Below are positions 31,062 through 41,057 of a DNA stretch of 64,000 nt, piece after piece. How positions within the stretch are numbered: position 1 is the first letter of the stretch; every line of letters starts with the position of its first letter. The position numbers were made by a program, and so were the translations under genes. The notes below the pieces were generated by a model. The model was not told the origin of the DNA. It did not search any database and saw only the letters and a program-made list of their open reading frames with translations. This DNA is from DATAQC01 sp051005135 (GTDB lineage Bacteria > Actinomycetota > Acidimicrobiia > Acidimicrobiales > AC-14): NCBI GenBank assembly GCA_051005135.1, contig JBPCJQ010000054.1, positions 6,659-70,658 of the forward strand. Direction: 5' to 3'.

Positions 31062-32802
31062 CGGTGCGCAGCCCCAGCTCGGCCAATTGGCGCGGATCAA
31101 GGGCGTTGGGCGCCCCGGTGAGGGGGTCGCTGCCCGACTGGGTCTTGGGGAAGGCGATGACCTCGCGGATGTTGTCCTCGCCGGCCAGGAGGGCGACCAG
31201 GCGGTCGATGCCGAAGGCGAAGCCGGCGTGGGGCGGGGCGCCGTGACGGAAGGCGTCGAGCAGGAACCCGAAGCGGGCCTGGGCGGCTTGGCGATCGATG
31301 CCCAGGAGGTCGAAGACCTGCTGCTGGATATCGGACCTGTGGATGCGTACGCTGCCCGAGCCCAGTTCCCAGCCGTTGAGCACCAGGTCGTAGGCCAGGG
31401 AGCGCACCGCCAGAGGATCCGAGCCCAGCAGCTCGATGTCGTCGGGGTGGGGCATGGTGAAGGGGTGATGGGCGGGGACGGGCCGGCCGGTGGCGTCGAG
31501 GGCCTCGAAGAGCGGGAAGTCGGTGACCCAGCCCAGGTGCAGGCCACCGTCACCGGCCACCGGACGCCCCTCCTCGAGGCGCAGGGCGCCGAGCACCCGG
31601 TTGGCCACCGCCCGCTCGCCGGCTATCACCAGGAGCAGGTCACCGGCGCTGGCGCCGAGAGAAGTGGCGAGCCCGGCCTGCTCTTCGTCGGACAGGAACT
31701 TGGCCACCGGTGAGTCGAGGGCCGCGCCCTCCCCCACCCTGGCCCACACCAGGCCACCTGCTCCCATGTTGCGCGCTCGCTCGGTGAGGCGGTCGAGCTG
31801 AGAGCGGGTGGCCGTGGCCCCGCCCGGCACGCGGATGCCCTTCACCGCCGGCGACTGGAAGGCCCGGAAGCCGGTGCCGGCGAAGACGGCGGCGAGGTCG
31901 ACCAGCTCCATTGCGAAGCGGGTATCGGGCTTGTCGGTGCCGTAGCGGTCCTGAGCCTCCTGCCACGTCATGCGCCCGATGGTGGTGGGCACCTCGGCGT
32001 CGACCAGCCCTGACGATACCGCCGCGCTGATGGCGGCCACCACCACATCGGTGATCACCGCCATCACGTCGTCGGCGCCGACGAAAGAGGCCTCGGCGTC
32101 GAGCTGGGTGAACTCGAACTGCCGGTCGGCCCTGGGATCCTCGTCGCGCAGGCAGCGCGCGATCTGGTAATAGCGGTCTACCCCGCCCACCATGAGCAGC
32201 TGCTTGAACAACTGGGGGCTCTGGGGCAGGGCGTAGAACGCGCCGGGCTGCAGGCGGCTGGGCACGACGAAGTCGCGCGCCCCCTCGGGGGTGGATGCAA
32301 CCAGCAGGGGCGTCTCCACCTCGACGAAGCCAGCTTCGTCAAAAGCGCCGCGGATGGCGGCGTTGACCGCGGCTCGCAGGCGCAGCCGGCGCTGCATCAC
32401 CGGGCGGCGCAGGTCGAGGTAGCGGTGGCGGAGGCGCACGCCCTCGTCGGCGTCGATGCGGTCGGTGATGGGGAACGGCGGGGGCTCGGCGGTCGACAGC
32501 ACCTCGACCCGGCAGTCACCCACCTCCACCTCGCCCGTGGCCAAGCCGGCGTTGACGGTGCCGACGGGCCGCGCCCGCACCGTGCCGGTCACGGCCACGA
32601 CGTACTCGGAACGCAGGTCTGACGCGCCGTCGACCACGCACTGCACGACCCCGGTGTGGTCACGCAGGTCGACGAAGGCCAGGTGCTCACCGTGCTCTCG
32701 CCGGCGATCCACCCACCCGCACAGGGTCACCTCGGCACCGATGTGGACGGGGCGCAGCTCCCCGCACCAGTGGGTGCGCATGCCCAGCGGCGGTGGCGTC
32801 AT
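31054..32802 (-). CDS. aspS: Aspartyl-tRNA synthetase
   Basis: 582-aa class IIb synthetase. It has the OB-fold anticodon domain (VTLCGWVDRRREHGEHLAFVDLRD), motif 2 (YQIARCLRDEDPRADRQFEFTQLD) and motif 3 (GFAFGIDRLVALLAG), with a GAD insertion between them. RHRYLDLRRP is also conserved. Whether it charges Asp only, or Asp and Asn, cannot be decided here. ATG 32802 overlaps the hisS stop as ATGA. Confidence 0.96.
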   Translation of the reverse strand: MTPPPLGMRTHWCGELRPVHIGAEVTLCGWVDRRREHGEHLAFVDLRDHTGVVQCVVDGASDLRSEYVVAVTGTVRARPVGTVNAGLATGEVEVGDCRVEVLSTAEPPPFPITDRIDADEGVRLRHRYLDLRRPVMQRRLRLRAAVNAAIRGAFDEAGFVEVETPLLVASTPEGARDFVVPSRLQPGAFYALPQSPQLFKQLLMVGGVDRYYQIARCLRDEDPRADRQFEFTQLDAEASFVGADDVMAVITDVVVAAISAAVSSGLVDAEVPTTIGRMTWQEAQDRYGTDKPDTRFAMELVDLAAVFAGTGFRAFQSPAVKGIRVPGGATATRSQLDRLTERARNMGAGGLVWARVGEGAALDSPVAKFLSDEEQAGLATSLGASAGDLLLVIAGERAVANRVLGALRLEEGRPVAGDGGLHLGWVTDFPLFEALDATGRPVPAHHPFTMPHPDDIELLGSDPLAVRSLAYDLVLNGWELGSGSVRIHRSDIQQQVFDLLGIDRQAAQARFGFLLDAFRHGAPPHAGFAFGIDRLVALLAGEDNIREVIAFPKTQSGSDPLTGAPNALDPRQLAELGLRTGG

Positions 32803-34049
32803 GGCAGCCGCTCGACGCAATGGGTCACCATGTCGGCGCGGCTGACCGACTCCTGGTCGCCCGTCTCGAGGTTGCGCACGGTCACCGTGCCCTCGGACCG
32901 CTCCCGGGTCCCCACTACCAGGGCCAGAGCCGCTCCGGAGCGGTCGGCAGCCTTGAACTGGGCCCGCATCGACCGGCCGTCGAAGGCCCTATCGCAAGCC
33001 ACCCCCGCAGCGCGCAGCTCGGCGGTGAGGCGCAGTGCCTCGGAGCCGCCGGTGGTGTCGACGACGAACACGTCGACGACGGCCGACGGGGCGGGGAACA
33101 CACCCTCGGCATCGCACGCCAGGAGCAACCGCTCGACGCCCAAGCCGAAGCCGATGCCCGGCGTGGGCGGCCCTCCCAGGGCCTCGGCCAGCCCGTCGTA
33201 GCGGCCACCCCCACCCACCGCGTTCTGGGCCGAGGTGAGGGCGGTGGCAGCCAGCTCGAAAGTGGTACGGGTGTAGTAGTCGAGGCCCCGCACCAGGCGG
33301 GGCTCCAGGGTGAAAGCCACTCCCAGCGCCGACAGGTCGTCCTGCACCCGGGCGAAGTGGTGGCCGCACGCGTCACAGAGGTGGTCGACCGAGCGGGGGG
33401 CATCGACAGTCACCTGCCGACAGGCTGGGCGCTTGCAGTCGAGCACCCGCAACGGCGCCTCCAAGGCGCGCTCGCGGTGCTCATCGCAGAGACGGTCGGC
33501 GCGCTCGGCGAGAAAGGCGCTGAGAGCGGTCACATAGGCCGGCCGGCACGTCCCATCACCGAGCGAGTTCAGGAGGAGCTCTACCTGACCCAGCCCCAGC
33601 CCGGCCACCACCGAGGCGGCCAGGGCGATCACCTCGGCGTCGAGGTCGGGATCCTCGGGGCCCAGGGCTTCCACGCCAACCTGGTGGTGCTGGCGGTAGC
33701 GCCCTGCCTGGGCCCGCTCGTAGCGGAAGTTGGCAGCCGCGTACCAGGCCTTGAACGGTAGCGGCGGCCGGTGCTGCACCCAGGCCCTCACCACCGATGC
33801 CGTGCCCTCGGGACGCAGGGCCAGGTGGCGGCCGCCCTTGTCGGCGAAGTCGTACATCTCCTTGCGTACCACGTCGGTGCCCTCGCCCAGGCGGGTGAAC
33901 AGGCCGACGTCCTCGAACAGCGGGCTGACGACCAGGCCGTAGCCAGCCCGCTCGACCACCTGCGCGAACCTCGCCACCAGCGCCGCCCAGCGGGCCGACT
34001 CCGGAGCCAGCACGTCGTGGGTCCCCACCGGGGCTCGGAGCTCGGGCAC
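32799..34049 (-). CDS. hisS: Histidyl-tRNA synthetase
   Basis: 416-aa class IIa synthetase. PVGTHDVLAPES marks the N-terminus, LRPEGTASVVRAW motif 2, and the HisRS-specific LVRGLDYYTRTTFE and GGGGRYDGL follow. GFGLGVERLLLA is motif 3, and the C-terminal anticodon domain follows. GTG 34049 has no Shine-Dalgarno and lies 12 bp after the relA stop. Confidence 0.96.
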   Translation of the reverse strand: MPELRAPVGTHDVLAPESARWAALVARFAQVVERAGYGLVVSPLFEDVGLFTRLGEGTDVVRKEMYDFADKGGRHLALRPEGTASVVRAWVQHRPPLPFKAWYAAANFRYERAQAGRYRQHHQVGVEALGPEDPDLDAEVIALAASVVAGLGLGQVELLLNSLGDGTCRPAYVTALSAFLAERADRLCDEHRERALEAPLRVLDCKRPACRQVTVDAPRSVDHLCDACGHHFARVQDDLSALGVAFTLEPRLVRGLDYYTRTTFELAATALTSAQNAVGGGGRYDGLAEALGGPPTPGIGFGLGVERLLLACDAEGVFPAPSAVVDVFVVDTTGGSEALRLTAELRAAGVACDRAFDGRSMRAQFKAADRSGAALALVVGTRERSEGTVTVRNLETGDQESVSRADMVTHCVERLP

Positions 34050-34061
34050 TTCGGGAGGAGG

Positions 34062-36320
34062 TTACTTTGCGGCGGTTCCCGAACCGGGCAAGACGCGGTA
34101 GGCGTCGTAGACCGAGTCGATGCGCTTGAGGGTGGCCACCAGGGAGTCGAGGTGGGAGGGGTCGGCCAGCTCGAAGTCGAAGCGCAGGCGGGCCACCCGG
34201 TCGGTGCCGGTGTGGGTGAACGACGACACGATGTTGAGGTGGTGCTCGGCCAGCACGGTGGTGACGTCGCGCAACAGGCGCGAGCGGTCGAGCGCCTCCA
34301 CCTCCACGGTGGCCACGAACGACCCGGACTGGTGGCGGTCCCACTCCACCTCGATGGCCCGCTCCCCCATGGTCGTCGACAGGGCGACGGCGTTGGCACA
34401 GTCGGCGCGGTGCACCGACACCCCGCGACCGGTGGTGACGTAGCCGACGATGTCGTCGCCGGGGATGGGACTGCAGCACCGGGCCCTGCGCACCAGCATG
34501 TCGTCGAGGCCCTCCACGTGGATGCCGGGGTCGTCGCGGTGGCTCGGGCGCAGGGGCCGGCCGACGGTGGCAGGAAGCTGCTCCTCGGCGCCGCCGCCCC
34601 GCAGCTCCTTGGCCAGCCTCTGGGCCACCGACTGGGCGGAGACATGGTTGTCGCCGATGGCGGCGTGGAGGGCCTCCACGTCGGCGTAGTTGAGGCTCTT
34701 GGCCACCTCCACCAGCACGGCCGAGGTGGCCAGCTTCTGGGCCGGCAGGCCCTCGCGGCGCATGGCCTTCACCAGGTCGTCGTGGCCGTTGGCGATGGCC
34801 TCGTCGCGCCGGGAACGGCTGAACCACTGGCGGATCTTGTTGCGGGCGCGCGGAGTGACGACCACCTTGAGCCAATCCCGGGAAGGCCCGGCCCCCTCAA
34901 CTTTGGACGTGAAGATCTCGACCGTGTCGCCCGAAGCCAGCCTGGAGTCGAGAGGTATGAGGCGGCCGTTGACCCGGGCACCGATGCAGCGGTGGCCCAC
35001 CTCAGTGTGGATGCTGTAGGCGAAGTCGATAGGGGTGGCGCCCACCGGCAGAGTGACCACCTTGCCCTTGGGCGAGAAGACGAACACCTCGTCTTGTTCC
35101 AGGTCGATCTTCAGCGTCTGCATGAACTCCTGGGGGTCGTCGGTGTCCTCCTGCCACTCCACGATGCGTGCCAGCCACGGCACCTCGGATCGGGCGCTCC
35201 CGTTCTTGTCCTTGTCCTTGTAGCCCCAGTGGGCGGCGATGCCTACCTCGGCCCGCCGGTGCATCTCCCTGGTGCGGATCTGCACTTCCAGGGGCTTGGC
35301 CTCCGGACCCACCACCGTGGTGTGCAATGACTGGTAGAGGTTGAACTTGGGCTGGGCGATGTAGTCCTTGAAGCGCCCCTGCACCGGCTTCCACGCCGCG
35401 TGGATGGTGCCCAGGGCGGCGTAGCAGTCCTTCACGCTCGATGCCACCACCCGGATGCCGACCAGGTCGTATATGTCGTCGAAGTCGCGGCCCTTCACGA
35501 CCATCTTCTCGTAGATGCTCCAGCTGTTCTTGGGCCTACCGGTGACGTCGGCGTCGATGCGCAGCTCCGCCAACCGGGCTGTGACCCCTTCCACGACCGC
35601 GGCCAGGTAGCGCTCCCGCTCAGGCGCTCGCACCGCAACCATCTGCTCGATCTCGGCGTAGCGCTTGGGGTAGATGGTGGCGAAGGCCAGGTCTTCCAGT
35701 TGCCACTTGATGCTGGCCAGCCCCAGGCGGTGGGCCAGGGGCGCGTACACGTCGAGTGTCTCCTGGGCGATCCGCTGCTGCTTCTGCTGGGGCAGGGCGG
35801 CCAGAGTGCGCATGTTGTGGAGGCGGTCGGCCAGCTTGATAAGCAGGACCCGGATGTCCTTGGCCATGGCGACGAGCATCTTGCGCATGCTCGCGGCCTG
35901 CTGGGCCTCCTTGGACTCGAAGCGCAGCCGGTCGAGCTTGGTGACGCCGTCGACCATGGCCGCCACCTCGGTGCCGAACTCGGCGAGCACCTGGTCGATC
36001 GTCACGACCGTGTCCTCCACCGCGTCGTGCAGCAGGGCGGCCACCAGCGTCACCTCGTCGAGGCCCAGATGGGCGAGGATCGAGGCCACCGCCACGGGAT
36101 GGCGTATGTAGGGGTCGCCCGACACCCGTACCTGTCCCTCGTGGGCCTCGGCCGCCACCTCATAGGCACGGCGCAGGAGCAGCGTCGACGACTTCGGATG
36201 GCGGCGCCGGTAGGCGTCTATCACCTCGCCCAGCCCGTCGGCCACTGCGTTCGGACCACGCAGGCCTGCGGCCGACGCGCCGTTGCGCCGCCACGGCAGC
36301 ACACGGTCGACGGCCGGCAT
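34062..36320 (-). CDS. relA: Bifunctional (p)ppGpp synthetase/hydrolase
   Basis: Stringent-response enzyme of the long RSH type, 752 aa. The hydrolase HD site (LLHDAVEDT, His98-Asp99) and LADRLHNMRTL are intact, and so is the synthetase (YDLVGIRVVA, RFKDYIAQPKFNLYQSLHTT). TGS (VFVFSPKGKVVTLPVGATPIDFAYSIHTEVGH), a zinc-finger-like region with two cysteines (RARCCSPIPGDDIVGY) and a C-terminal ACT domain follow. Both activities are therefore expected. ATG 36320 has TAGGG upstream and follows apt by 7 bp. Confidence 0.96.
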   Translation of the reverse strand: MPAVDRVLPWRRNGASAAGLRGPNAVADGLGEVIDAYRRRHPKSSTLLLRRAYEVAAEAHEGQVRVSGDPYIRHPVAVASILAHLGLDEVTLVAALLHDAVEDTVVTIDQVLAEFGTEVAAMVDGVTKLDRLRFESKEAQQAASMRKMLVAMAKDIRVLLIKLADRLHNMRTLAALPQQKQQRIAQETLDVYAPLAHRLGLASIKWQLEDLAFATIYPKRYAEIEQMVAVRAPERERYLAAVVEGVTARLAELRIDADVTGRPKNSWSIYEKMVVKGRDFDDIYDLVGIRVVASSVKDCYAALGTIHAAWKPVQGRFKDYIAQPKFNLYQSLHTTVVGPEAKPLEVQIRTREMHRRAEVGIAAHWGYKDKDKNGSARSEVPWLARIVEWQEDTDDPQEFMQTLKIDLEQDEVFVFSPKGKVVTLPVGATPIDFAYSIHTEVGHRCIGARVNGRLIPLDSRLASGDTVEIFTSKVEGAGPSRDWLKVVVTPRARNKIRQWFSRSRRDEAIANGHDDLVKAMRREGLPAQKLATSAVLVEVAKSLNYADVEALHAAIGDNHVSAQSVAQRLAKELRGGGAEEQLPATVGRPLRPSHRDDPGIHVEGLDDMLVRRARCCSPIPGDDIVGYVTTGRGVSVHRADCANAVALSTTMGERAIEVEWDRHQSGSFVATVEVEALDRSRLLRDVTTVLAEHHLNIVSSFTHTGTDRVARLRFDFELADPSHLDSLVATLKRIDSVYDAYRVLPGSGTAAK

Positions 36321-36327
36321 AGTCGCC

Positions 36328-36882
36328 CTACCGGTAGTGGAGGAGCGACGTGGTGTCGTAGCCCTCCAGGCGCCGGCGGCCTCCCAGGAAGTCGAGCTCG
36401 ATCACGAAGGCCATGCGCATCACAGTGGCACCCAGGCGCTCCACCAGGGCAACAGTGGCTTCGGCCGTGCCGCCGGTTGCCAGTACGTCGTCGACGACCA
36501 GCACCGCCTCGCCGGCCGTGACGGCATCGGCATGGATCTCCAGGCGGTCGGTGCCGTACTCCAGGGCGTAGTCCTCGCCCTCCACCAGACCGGGCAGCTT
36601 GGCCCTCTTGCGAACGGGGACGAAGCCCGCCCCCAGGCGATAGGCGACGGGAGCGGCCACGATGAAGCCCCTGGCCTCTATGCCCACCACCTTGTCGACC
36701 CGGCGGTCGCCCACGCCCGCCACCATGGCGTCGATGGCCATGGCGAACGCGGCCGGGTCGGCCAGCAGCGGGGTGATGTCGCGAAAGACGATGCCGGGCC
36801 GGGGAAAGTCGGGGATGTCCCGGACATGGTCGGCCAACCACTGCGTTCGGGCCACGCAGGCCAGCGAACCTTCGTCTGCCAT
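36328..36882 (-). CDS. apt: Adenine phosphoribosyltransferase
   Basis: Salvages adenine to AMP. 184 aa from ATG 36882. IPDFPRPGIVFRDITPLL, KVVGIEARGFIVAAPVAYRLG and the PRPP loop VLVVDDVLATGGTAEATV are diagnostic. The secD-secF-apt-relA order is widely conserved in actinobacteria. Confidence 0.95.
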   Translation of the reverse strand: MADEGSLACVARTQWLADHVRDIPDFPRPGIVFRDITPLLADPAAFAMAIDAMVAGVGDRRVDKVVGIEARGFIVAAPVAYRLGAGFVPVRKRAKLPGLVEGEDYALEYGTDRLEIHADAVTAGEAVLVVDDVLATGGTAEATVALVERLGATVMRMAFVIELDFLGGRRRLEGYDTTSLLHYR

Positions 36883-36901
36883 CCCCGTCGAGATTACATC
36901 C

Positions 36902-38128
36902 CTACCGCTTCTTGCCCTTCTTGCGTGGACGAGGCGCCCCGGGCCGGTTGGCGGGGTGGGGACGGTTGGCGGTGGTAGGCGCACGGGCTCCCCCGCTCCT
37001 GCCAGCTGAGGAGCGGTCCGCGCTGGGCACGAGGGCGTCGTCGACGTCGGCGTCGCCATCGGGCGAACCATTGGCCCGGCCCCGCCTGGAGCCGGGCCGG
37101 CTGCCACCGCCCTGGGCCGCGGCTGCCGCTGCTGGCGTGAGCGGTGCATAGCCGCCCTTGGACGCTACCCGCTGGCGGATGGTGACGTAGCGGGGCTCGC
37201 GCTCTTTGATCATGGCCAGGATCGGCGAGGCCACGAAGATCGACGAGTAGGCGCCCGTGATGAGGCCGACGAGCAGGGCCAGCCCGAAGTCCTTGAGGGC
37301 GGTGGCGCCGAGCACGCCCGAGCCGATCACCAACACCGAAAGGATCGGCATGATGGCCACCAGCGACGTGTTGATCGAACGCATCAGCACCTGGTTCATC
37401 GACAGGTTCACCACGTCGGAGTAGGTCATCCGCTGGGTCGTGGCCGTGGCCTTGGTGTTCTCCTGCACCTTGTCGAACACCACGACGGTGTCGTACAGCG
37501 AGTAACCGAGGATGGTGAGGAAGGCCACCACGGTGGCGGGGGTGACCTCGAAGCGCGACAGCGCGTAGACACCGACGGTCACCAAGATGTCGTGGATGAC
37601 GGCCAGGAGGGCGGCCAGGGCCATCTTCCACTCGAAGCGCAAAGAGATGTAGATGGTGATGAGCACGAAGAACACGACGAGGGCGGTGCGAGCCTTCTTG
37701 GTGACGTCCTTGCCCCATGACGGGCCAACGTCGTTGACGCTCACCTGGGACGGGTCGGCCTTGGCCACCTCCGCCAGCTTGTCGGTGACCTTGGCCTGAT
37801 CCGCGATGGACTGGTGCTTGAACTCCACTCGCACGATGTCGCTACCGGCAATTTGGATCTTGGCCTCGCCCAGGCCGAGAGGCCGCAGCGCGTCGCGGGC
37901 CTTGGCCACCGACACGCCGGGGGCCTTGACCTCCCACGACGTGCCCCCTTTGAAGTCGATGCCATAGTTGAGGCCCTGGGTGAGCAGGGAGATGACGCCG
38001 AGCGCGATGACCACCCCGGAGAAGGCGAACCACCACCACTTGCGACCGACGAAATCGAACGCGGTCTCACCGTGGTAGAGCCGGTGACGCAGGCTGGCCT
38101 TGGCGGGCGGCGGGGAGGGCTCGCTCAC
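36902..38128 (-). CDS. secF: Protein translocase subunit SecF
   Basis: Works with SecD to drive late steps of protein export. 408 aa with six membrane helices; NYGIDFKGGTSWEV marks the first periplasmic region, and LTILGYSLYDTVVVFDKVQEN plus LMRSINTSLVAIMPIL are the SecF signature. From about residue 326 a disordered Gly/Arg/Pro-rich tail runs to a basic end (RKKGKKR), longer than in many relatives. GTG 38128 overlaps the secD stop as GTGA. Confidence 0.95.
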   Translation of the reverse strand: MSEPSPPPAKASLRHRLYHGETAFDFVGRKWWWFAFSGVVIALGVISLLTQGLNYGIDFKGGTSWEVKAPGVSVAKARDALRPLGLGEAKIQIAGSDIVRVEFKHQSIADQAKVTDKLAEVAKADPSQVSVNDVGPSWGKDVTKKARTALVVFFVLITIYISLRFEWKMALAALLAVIHDILVTVGVYALSRFEVTPATVVAFLTILGYSLYDTVVVFDKVQENTKATATTQRMTYSDVVNLSMNQVLMRSINTSLVAIMPILSVLVIGSGVLGATALKDFGLALLVGLITGAYSSIFVASPILAMIKEREPRYVTIRQRVASKGGYAPLTPAAAAAAQGGGSRPGSRRGRANGSPDGDADVDDALVPSADRSSAGRSGGARAPTTANRPHPANRPGAPRPRKKGKKR

Positions 38129-39519
38129 GCCGACGCCCCGCTGGGCTCGGCCGCCAGCCCCCGGGCCACGCCCACCCAGCGGGCCTGGGTGAAGAAGCGG
38201 TTGCGGCCCAGCAGCACCACCATGGGCCGGGTGAAGAAGTAGGCGATGACCACGTCGAGCAGCGTCGACAATCCCAAGAAGAAGGCGAAGCCTCGCACCG
38301 AGCCCACCGACAGCAGGTACAGCACGACGGCGCCGATGAACGATGCCGCATCGGCGGCCAGGATGGTGCGGTAGGCCCGGGAGAAGCCCTTCTCCACCGA
38401 CGAGCGGATGGTCTTGCCCGAGCGGATCTCGTCCTTGAGGCGCTCGAAGAACACCACATAGGAGTCCACGGTGACACCCACCGACACGATTATGCCGGTG
38501 GTGCCGGCCAGGCTCAGGGCCAGCCCGCTGGTCTGGCCCAGCAGGGTGACGATGGAGTAGATGAGGGCGCCGGAGATGCCCAGGCCCAGCCACACCACCA
38601 CGCCCAGGGCCCGGTAGTAGGCGACCATGTAGAGGGCCACCAGGGCCAGGCCCACGATGCCGGCGACGATGCCCGCGTGCAACGAGTCCTTGCCCAGGCT
38701 GGCCGACACCGTCTGCACCGTCTGGGGCTGGAGCTGGACAGGCAGGGACCCGTAGCGCAGCACGAGGGCGAGGTCCTTGGCATCGCGCTCGCTGAAGTTG
38801 CCGGTGATCTGGCCGCTGCCGGGGAAGTTGGTGGTCTGTAAGGCGGGCGCCGACTTCACTACCCCGTCGAGGTCGATGGCGATCTGCTTGCCCTGGCCCA
38901 CCGAGGTGGCCATGGCGTTCCAGTCCTTCTCGCCGCTGCCGGTGAGGCTGAAGTTCACCGACCACGACCCGTTGTTGGGGTCGACCTGGGCCGATGCCGA
39001 TGAGATGGCTTGGCCCTTGACCGCCGCCGGCCCGAGCACGTAGCGGTTGGACACGTTGCCGTTCTTGTCCTTCTCGGGCAGGATCACCTGGGCTTTGGGG
39101 TCGTCCTGGTCGGCGGGAGTGGTCTTGGTGGCAACGGGATCGGTGCCGGCGGGCGGGGTGGCGCCCTCGGGCCCGATGGCCTGGATCACGGGCCGGAAGT
39201 AGAGCTGGGCGGTCTGGCCCACCACCTGCAGGGCCCGGTCGCGGTTCTTCACGCCGGGAAGCTGCACGATGATGGCGTTGCCCTGGCGGCTGATGTCGGG
39301 CTCGGCCACGCCCAGGGCGTCGACCCTACTGCGGATGATGGAGATGGCCTGGTCGAGCACGCTCGACGCCACCTTGGTCTTGGGCTGCAAGACGACCGAC
39401 GCCCCCCCCTGGAGGTCGAGGCCGAGCTGCGGGGAATTGCCACTGGCGACGGTGGCCCCCAGGGCCGCTACGGCGACCACGACGACGGCGACTAGGGACG
39501 CTACGGTGGCGCGCCGCAT
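38125..39519 (-). CDS. secD: Protein translocase subunit SecD
   Basis: 464 aa. N-terminal membrane helix, LGLDLQGGASVVL motif, large periplasmic domain (VDALGVAEPDISRQGNAIIV, SVNFSLTGSGEKDWNAMA), then five C-terminal helices with the conserved GIIVSVGVTVDSYVVFFERLKDE and ILAADAASFIGAVVLY. ATG 39519 shares one base with the yajC stop (TGATG). SecD, SecF and YajC form one membrane complex. Confidence 0.95.
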   Translation of the reverse strand: MRRATVASLVAVVVVAVAALGATVASGNSPQLGLDLQGGASVVLQPKTKVASSVLDQAISIIRSRVDALGVAEPDISRQGNAIIVQLPGVKNRDRALQVVGQTAQLYFRPVIQAIGPEGATPPAGTDPVATKTTPADQDDPKAQVILPEKDKNGNVSNRYVLGPAAVKGQAISSASAQVDPNNGSWSVNFSLTGSGEKDWNAMATSVGQGKQIAIDLDGVVKSAPALQTTNFPGSGQITGNFSERDAKDLALVLRYGSLPVQLQPQTVQTVSASLGKDSLHAGIVAGIVGLALVALYMVAYYRALGVVVWLGLGISGALIYSIVTLLGQTSGLALSLAGTTGIIVSVGVTVDSYVVFFERLKDEIRSGKTIRSSVEKGFSRAYRTILAADAASFIGAVVLYLLSVGSVRGFAFFLGLSTLLDVVIAYFFTRPMVVLLGRNRFFTQARWVGVARGLAAEPSGASA

Positions 39520-39929
39520 CAGGACTCGTCGTCGCGGGGCGCCCGCTCGGTCGTGGCCTGCGGGACGGGCTGGTCGTGCCCGTGAGGGCTGTCGTCTTTC
39601 TCGCCGGCCTGCTCGTTGTCGTCGATGTCGTCTTCCATCTCGTCGTTTTCGATCTCGTCATCGTCGATCTCGTCGTCGGGTGAGCTCACCCGGCTGGACA
39701 CACCCGCTCTCGACACCCGCACCACCACACCGGGGGCGATCTCCAACCACAGGGTGGTGTCGTCGGTGTCGGTGATGCTGCCGTAGATGCCACCGGCGGT
39801 TACCACGTCGTCGCCCACTTCCAGGCTGGCGGCCAGGGCCTGGGCCTGGCGCATGCGCTGTTGCTGGGGACGCACCAACAGCACCCAGAGCAGCACCAGG
39901 GGCACGAGGAAGAATAGGAGGGAAGCCAT
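39519..39929 (-). CDS. yajC: Preprotein translocase subunit YajC
   Basis: 136 aa with a single N-terminal membrane helix (about residues 2-20), then RPQQQRMRQAQALAASLEVGDDVVTAGGIYG as in the family. Unusually, residues about 83-110 are strongly acidic (repeated Asp/Glu), followed by a hydrophilic tail. Start ATG 39929. It stands between ruvB and secD. Confidence 0.93.
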   Translation of the reverse strand: MASLLFFLVPLVLLWVLLVRPQQQRMRQAQALAASLEVGDDVVTAGGIYGSITDTDDTTLWLEIAPGVVVRVSRAGVSSRVSSPDDEIDDDEIENDEMEDDIDDNEQAGEKDDSPHGHDQPVPQATTERAPRDDES

Positions 39930-40000
39930 GGTGGGAAGCCCGATGGGCCGGGGACGAGCCTAGCGCGGGGCCGGCTACCGGCTGCGGTCGGTGATCGGCC

Positions 40001-41047
40001 TCAGGGGCCGAACAGGCCGAGGTCGGGCGGGGCGGCCGATCCCGGCGAAGGGACGGCCAGGCCCAGATGGGACCATGCCGCCGGCGTGGCCACCCGCCCC
40101 CGGGGGGTGCGCATGAGCAGGCCCTGCTGGAGGAGGAACGGCTCGTAGACGTCTTCCACCGTCTCGGTGGCCTCCCCCACGCAGATGGCCAGGGTGGACA
40201 GACCCACCGGGCCGCCGCCGAAGCGCCTGCACACCGCGGCGAGGATGGCGCGGTCGACCTTGTCGAGGCCGAGCTCGTCGACCTCGAAGAGGGCCAGGCC
40301 CTCGGCCGCGGCGGCATGGGTGACCACGCCGTTGCCCCTTACCTCGGCGTAGTCGCGTACCCGCCGCAGGAGGCGGTTGGCGATGCGGGGCGTGCCTCTT
40401 GCCCGGCGGGCGACCTCCCGCCCGCCCTCGGGGTCGAGGGCGACCCCGAGGATGCCGGCGGCACGGGCGACGATGGCCTCGAGCTCGTGCACCTCGTAGT
40501 AGTCGAGGCGGGCCACGAAGCCGAAGCGGTCGCGCAGCGGGCCGGTGATGAGCCCGGTGCGGGTGGTGGCACCCACCAGGGTGAAGCGGGGCAGGTCGAG
40601 GCGAATGGAGCGGGCGGTGGGTCCCTTGCCCAGCACGATGTCGAGCTGGAAGTCCTCCATGGCGGGGTAGAGGACCTCCTCCACCACCCGGGGCAGGCGG
40701 TGGATCTCGTCGATGAACAGCACGTCGCCCTCGTCGAGGTTGGTGAGGACCGAGGCCAGGTCGCCGGCCCGCTCCAGGGCCGGGCCCGACGTCACCCGCA
40801 TGTTCACCTCTCCTTCGGCGGCGACGATGGCGGCCAGGGTGGTCTTGCCCAGGCCGGGAGGGCCGGCCAGGAGGAGATGGTCGACGGGCTCTGCCCGCCG
40901 GCGGGCGGCTTCCAGCAGGATCTCCAGGTGCTGGCGCAGGCGAGCCTGCCCCACGAACTCGGCCAGGCGCCGGGGGCGCAGGCTGGCTTCCACCGGCGCG
41001 TCGGCCTCGGTGGGCGCCGCCGCCAGCAGCTCGTTGCGCATGGCCAT
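40001..41047 (-). CDS. ruvB: Holliday junction branch migration helicase RuvB
   Basis: AAA+ motor of the RuvABC system. 348 aa from ATG 41047 (GGGAGGGAGC upstream); ATG 41041 is also possible. RPRRLAEFVGQARLRQHL, Walker A LLLAGPPGLGKTTLA, Walker B VLFIDEIHRL, sensor VGATTRTGLI, the arginine finger in GPLRDRFGF and the winged-helix end are all present. Confidence 0.96.
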   Translation of the reverse strand: MAMRNELLAAAPTEADAPVEASLRPRRLAEFVGQARLRQHLEILLEAARRRAEPVDHLLLAGPPGLGKTTLAAIVAAEGEVNMRVTSGPALERAGDLASVLTNLDEGDVLFIDEIHRLPRVVEEVLYPAMEDFQLDIVLGKGPTARSIRLDLPRFTLVGATTRTGLITGPLRDRFGFVARLDYYEVHELEAIVARAAGILGVALDPEGGREVARRARGTPRIANRLLRRVRDYAEVRGNGVVTHAAAAEGLALFEVDELGLDKVDRAILAAVCRRFGGGPVGLSTLAICVGEATETVEDVYEPFLLQQGLLMRTPRGRVATPAAWSHLGLAVPSPGSAAPPDLGLFGP

Positions 41048-41057
41048 GCTCCCTCCC

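Noticed and set aside
31062..31553. N-terminal extension of the rarA frame
   Set aside because: Pro/Ser-rich antisense-like reading inside aspS; the RarA domain starts just after GTG 31061.
38129..38965. N-terminal extension of the secF frame to 38965
   Set aside because: Lies wholly within secD in another frame; the GTGA overlap at 38128 gives a normal SecF.
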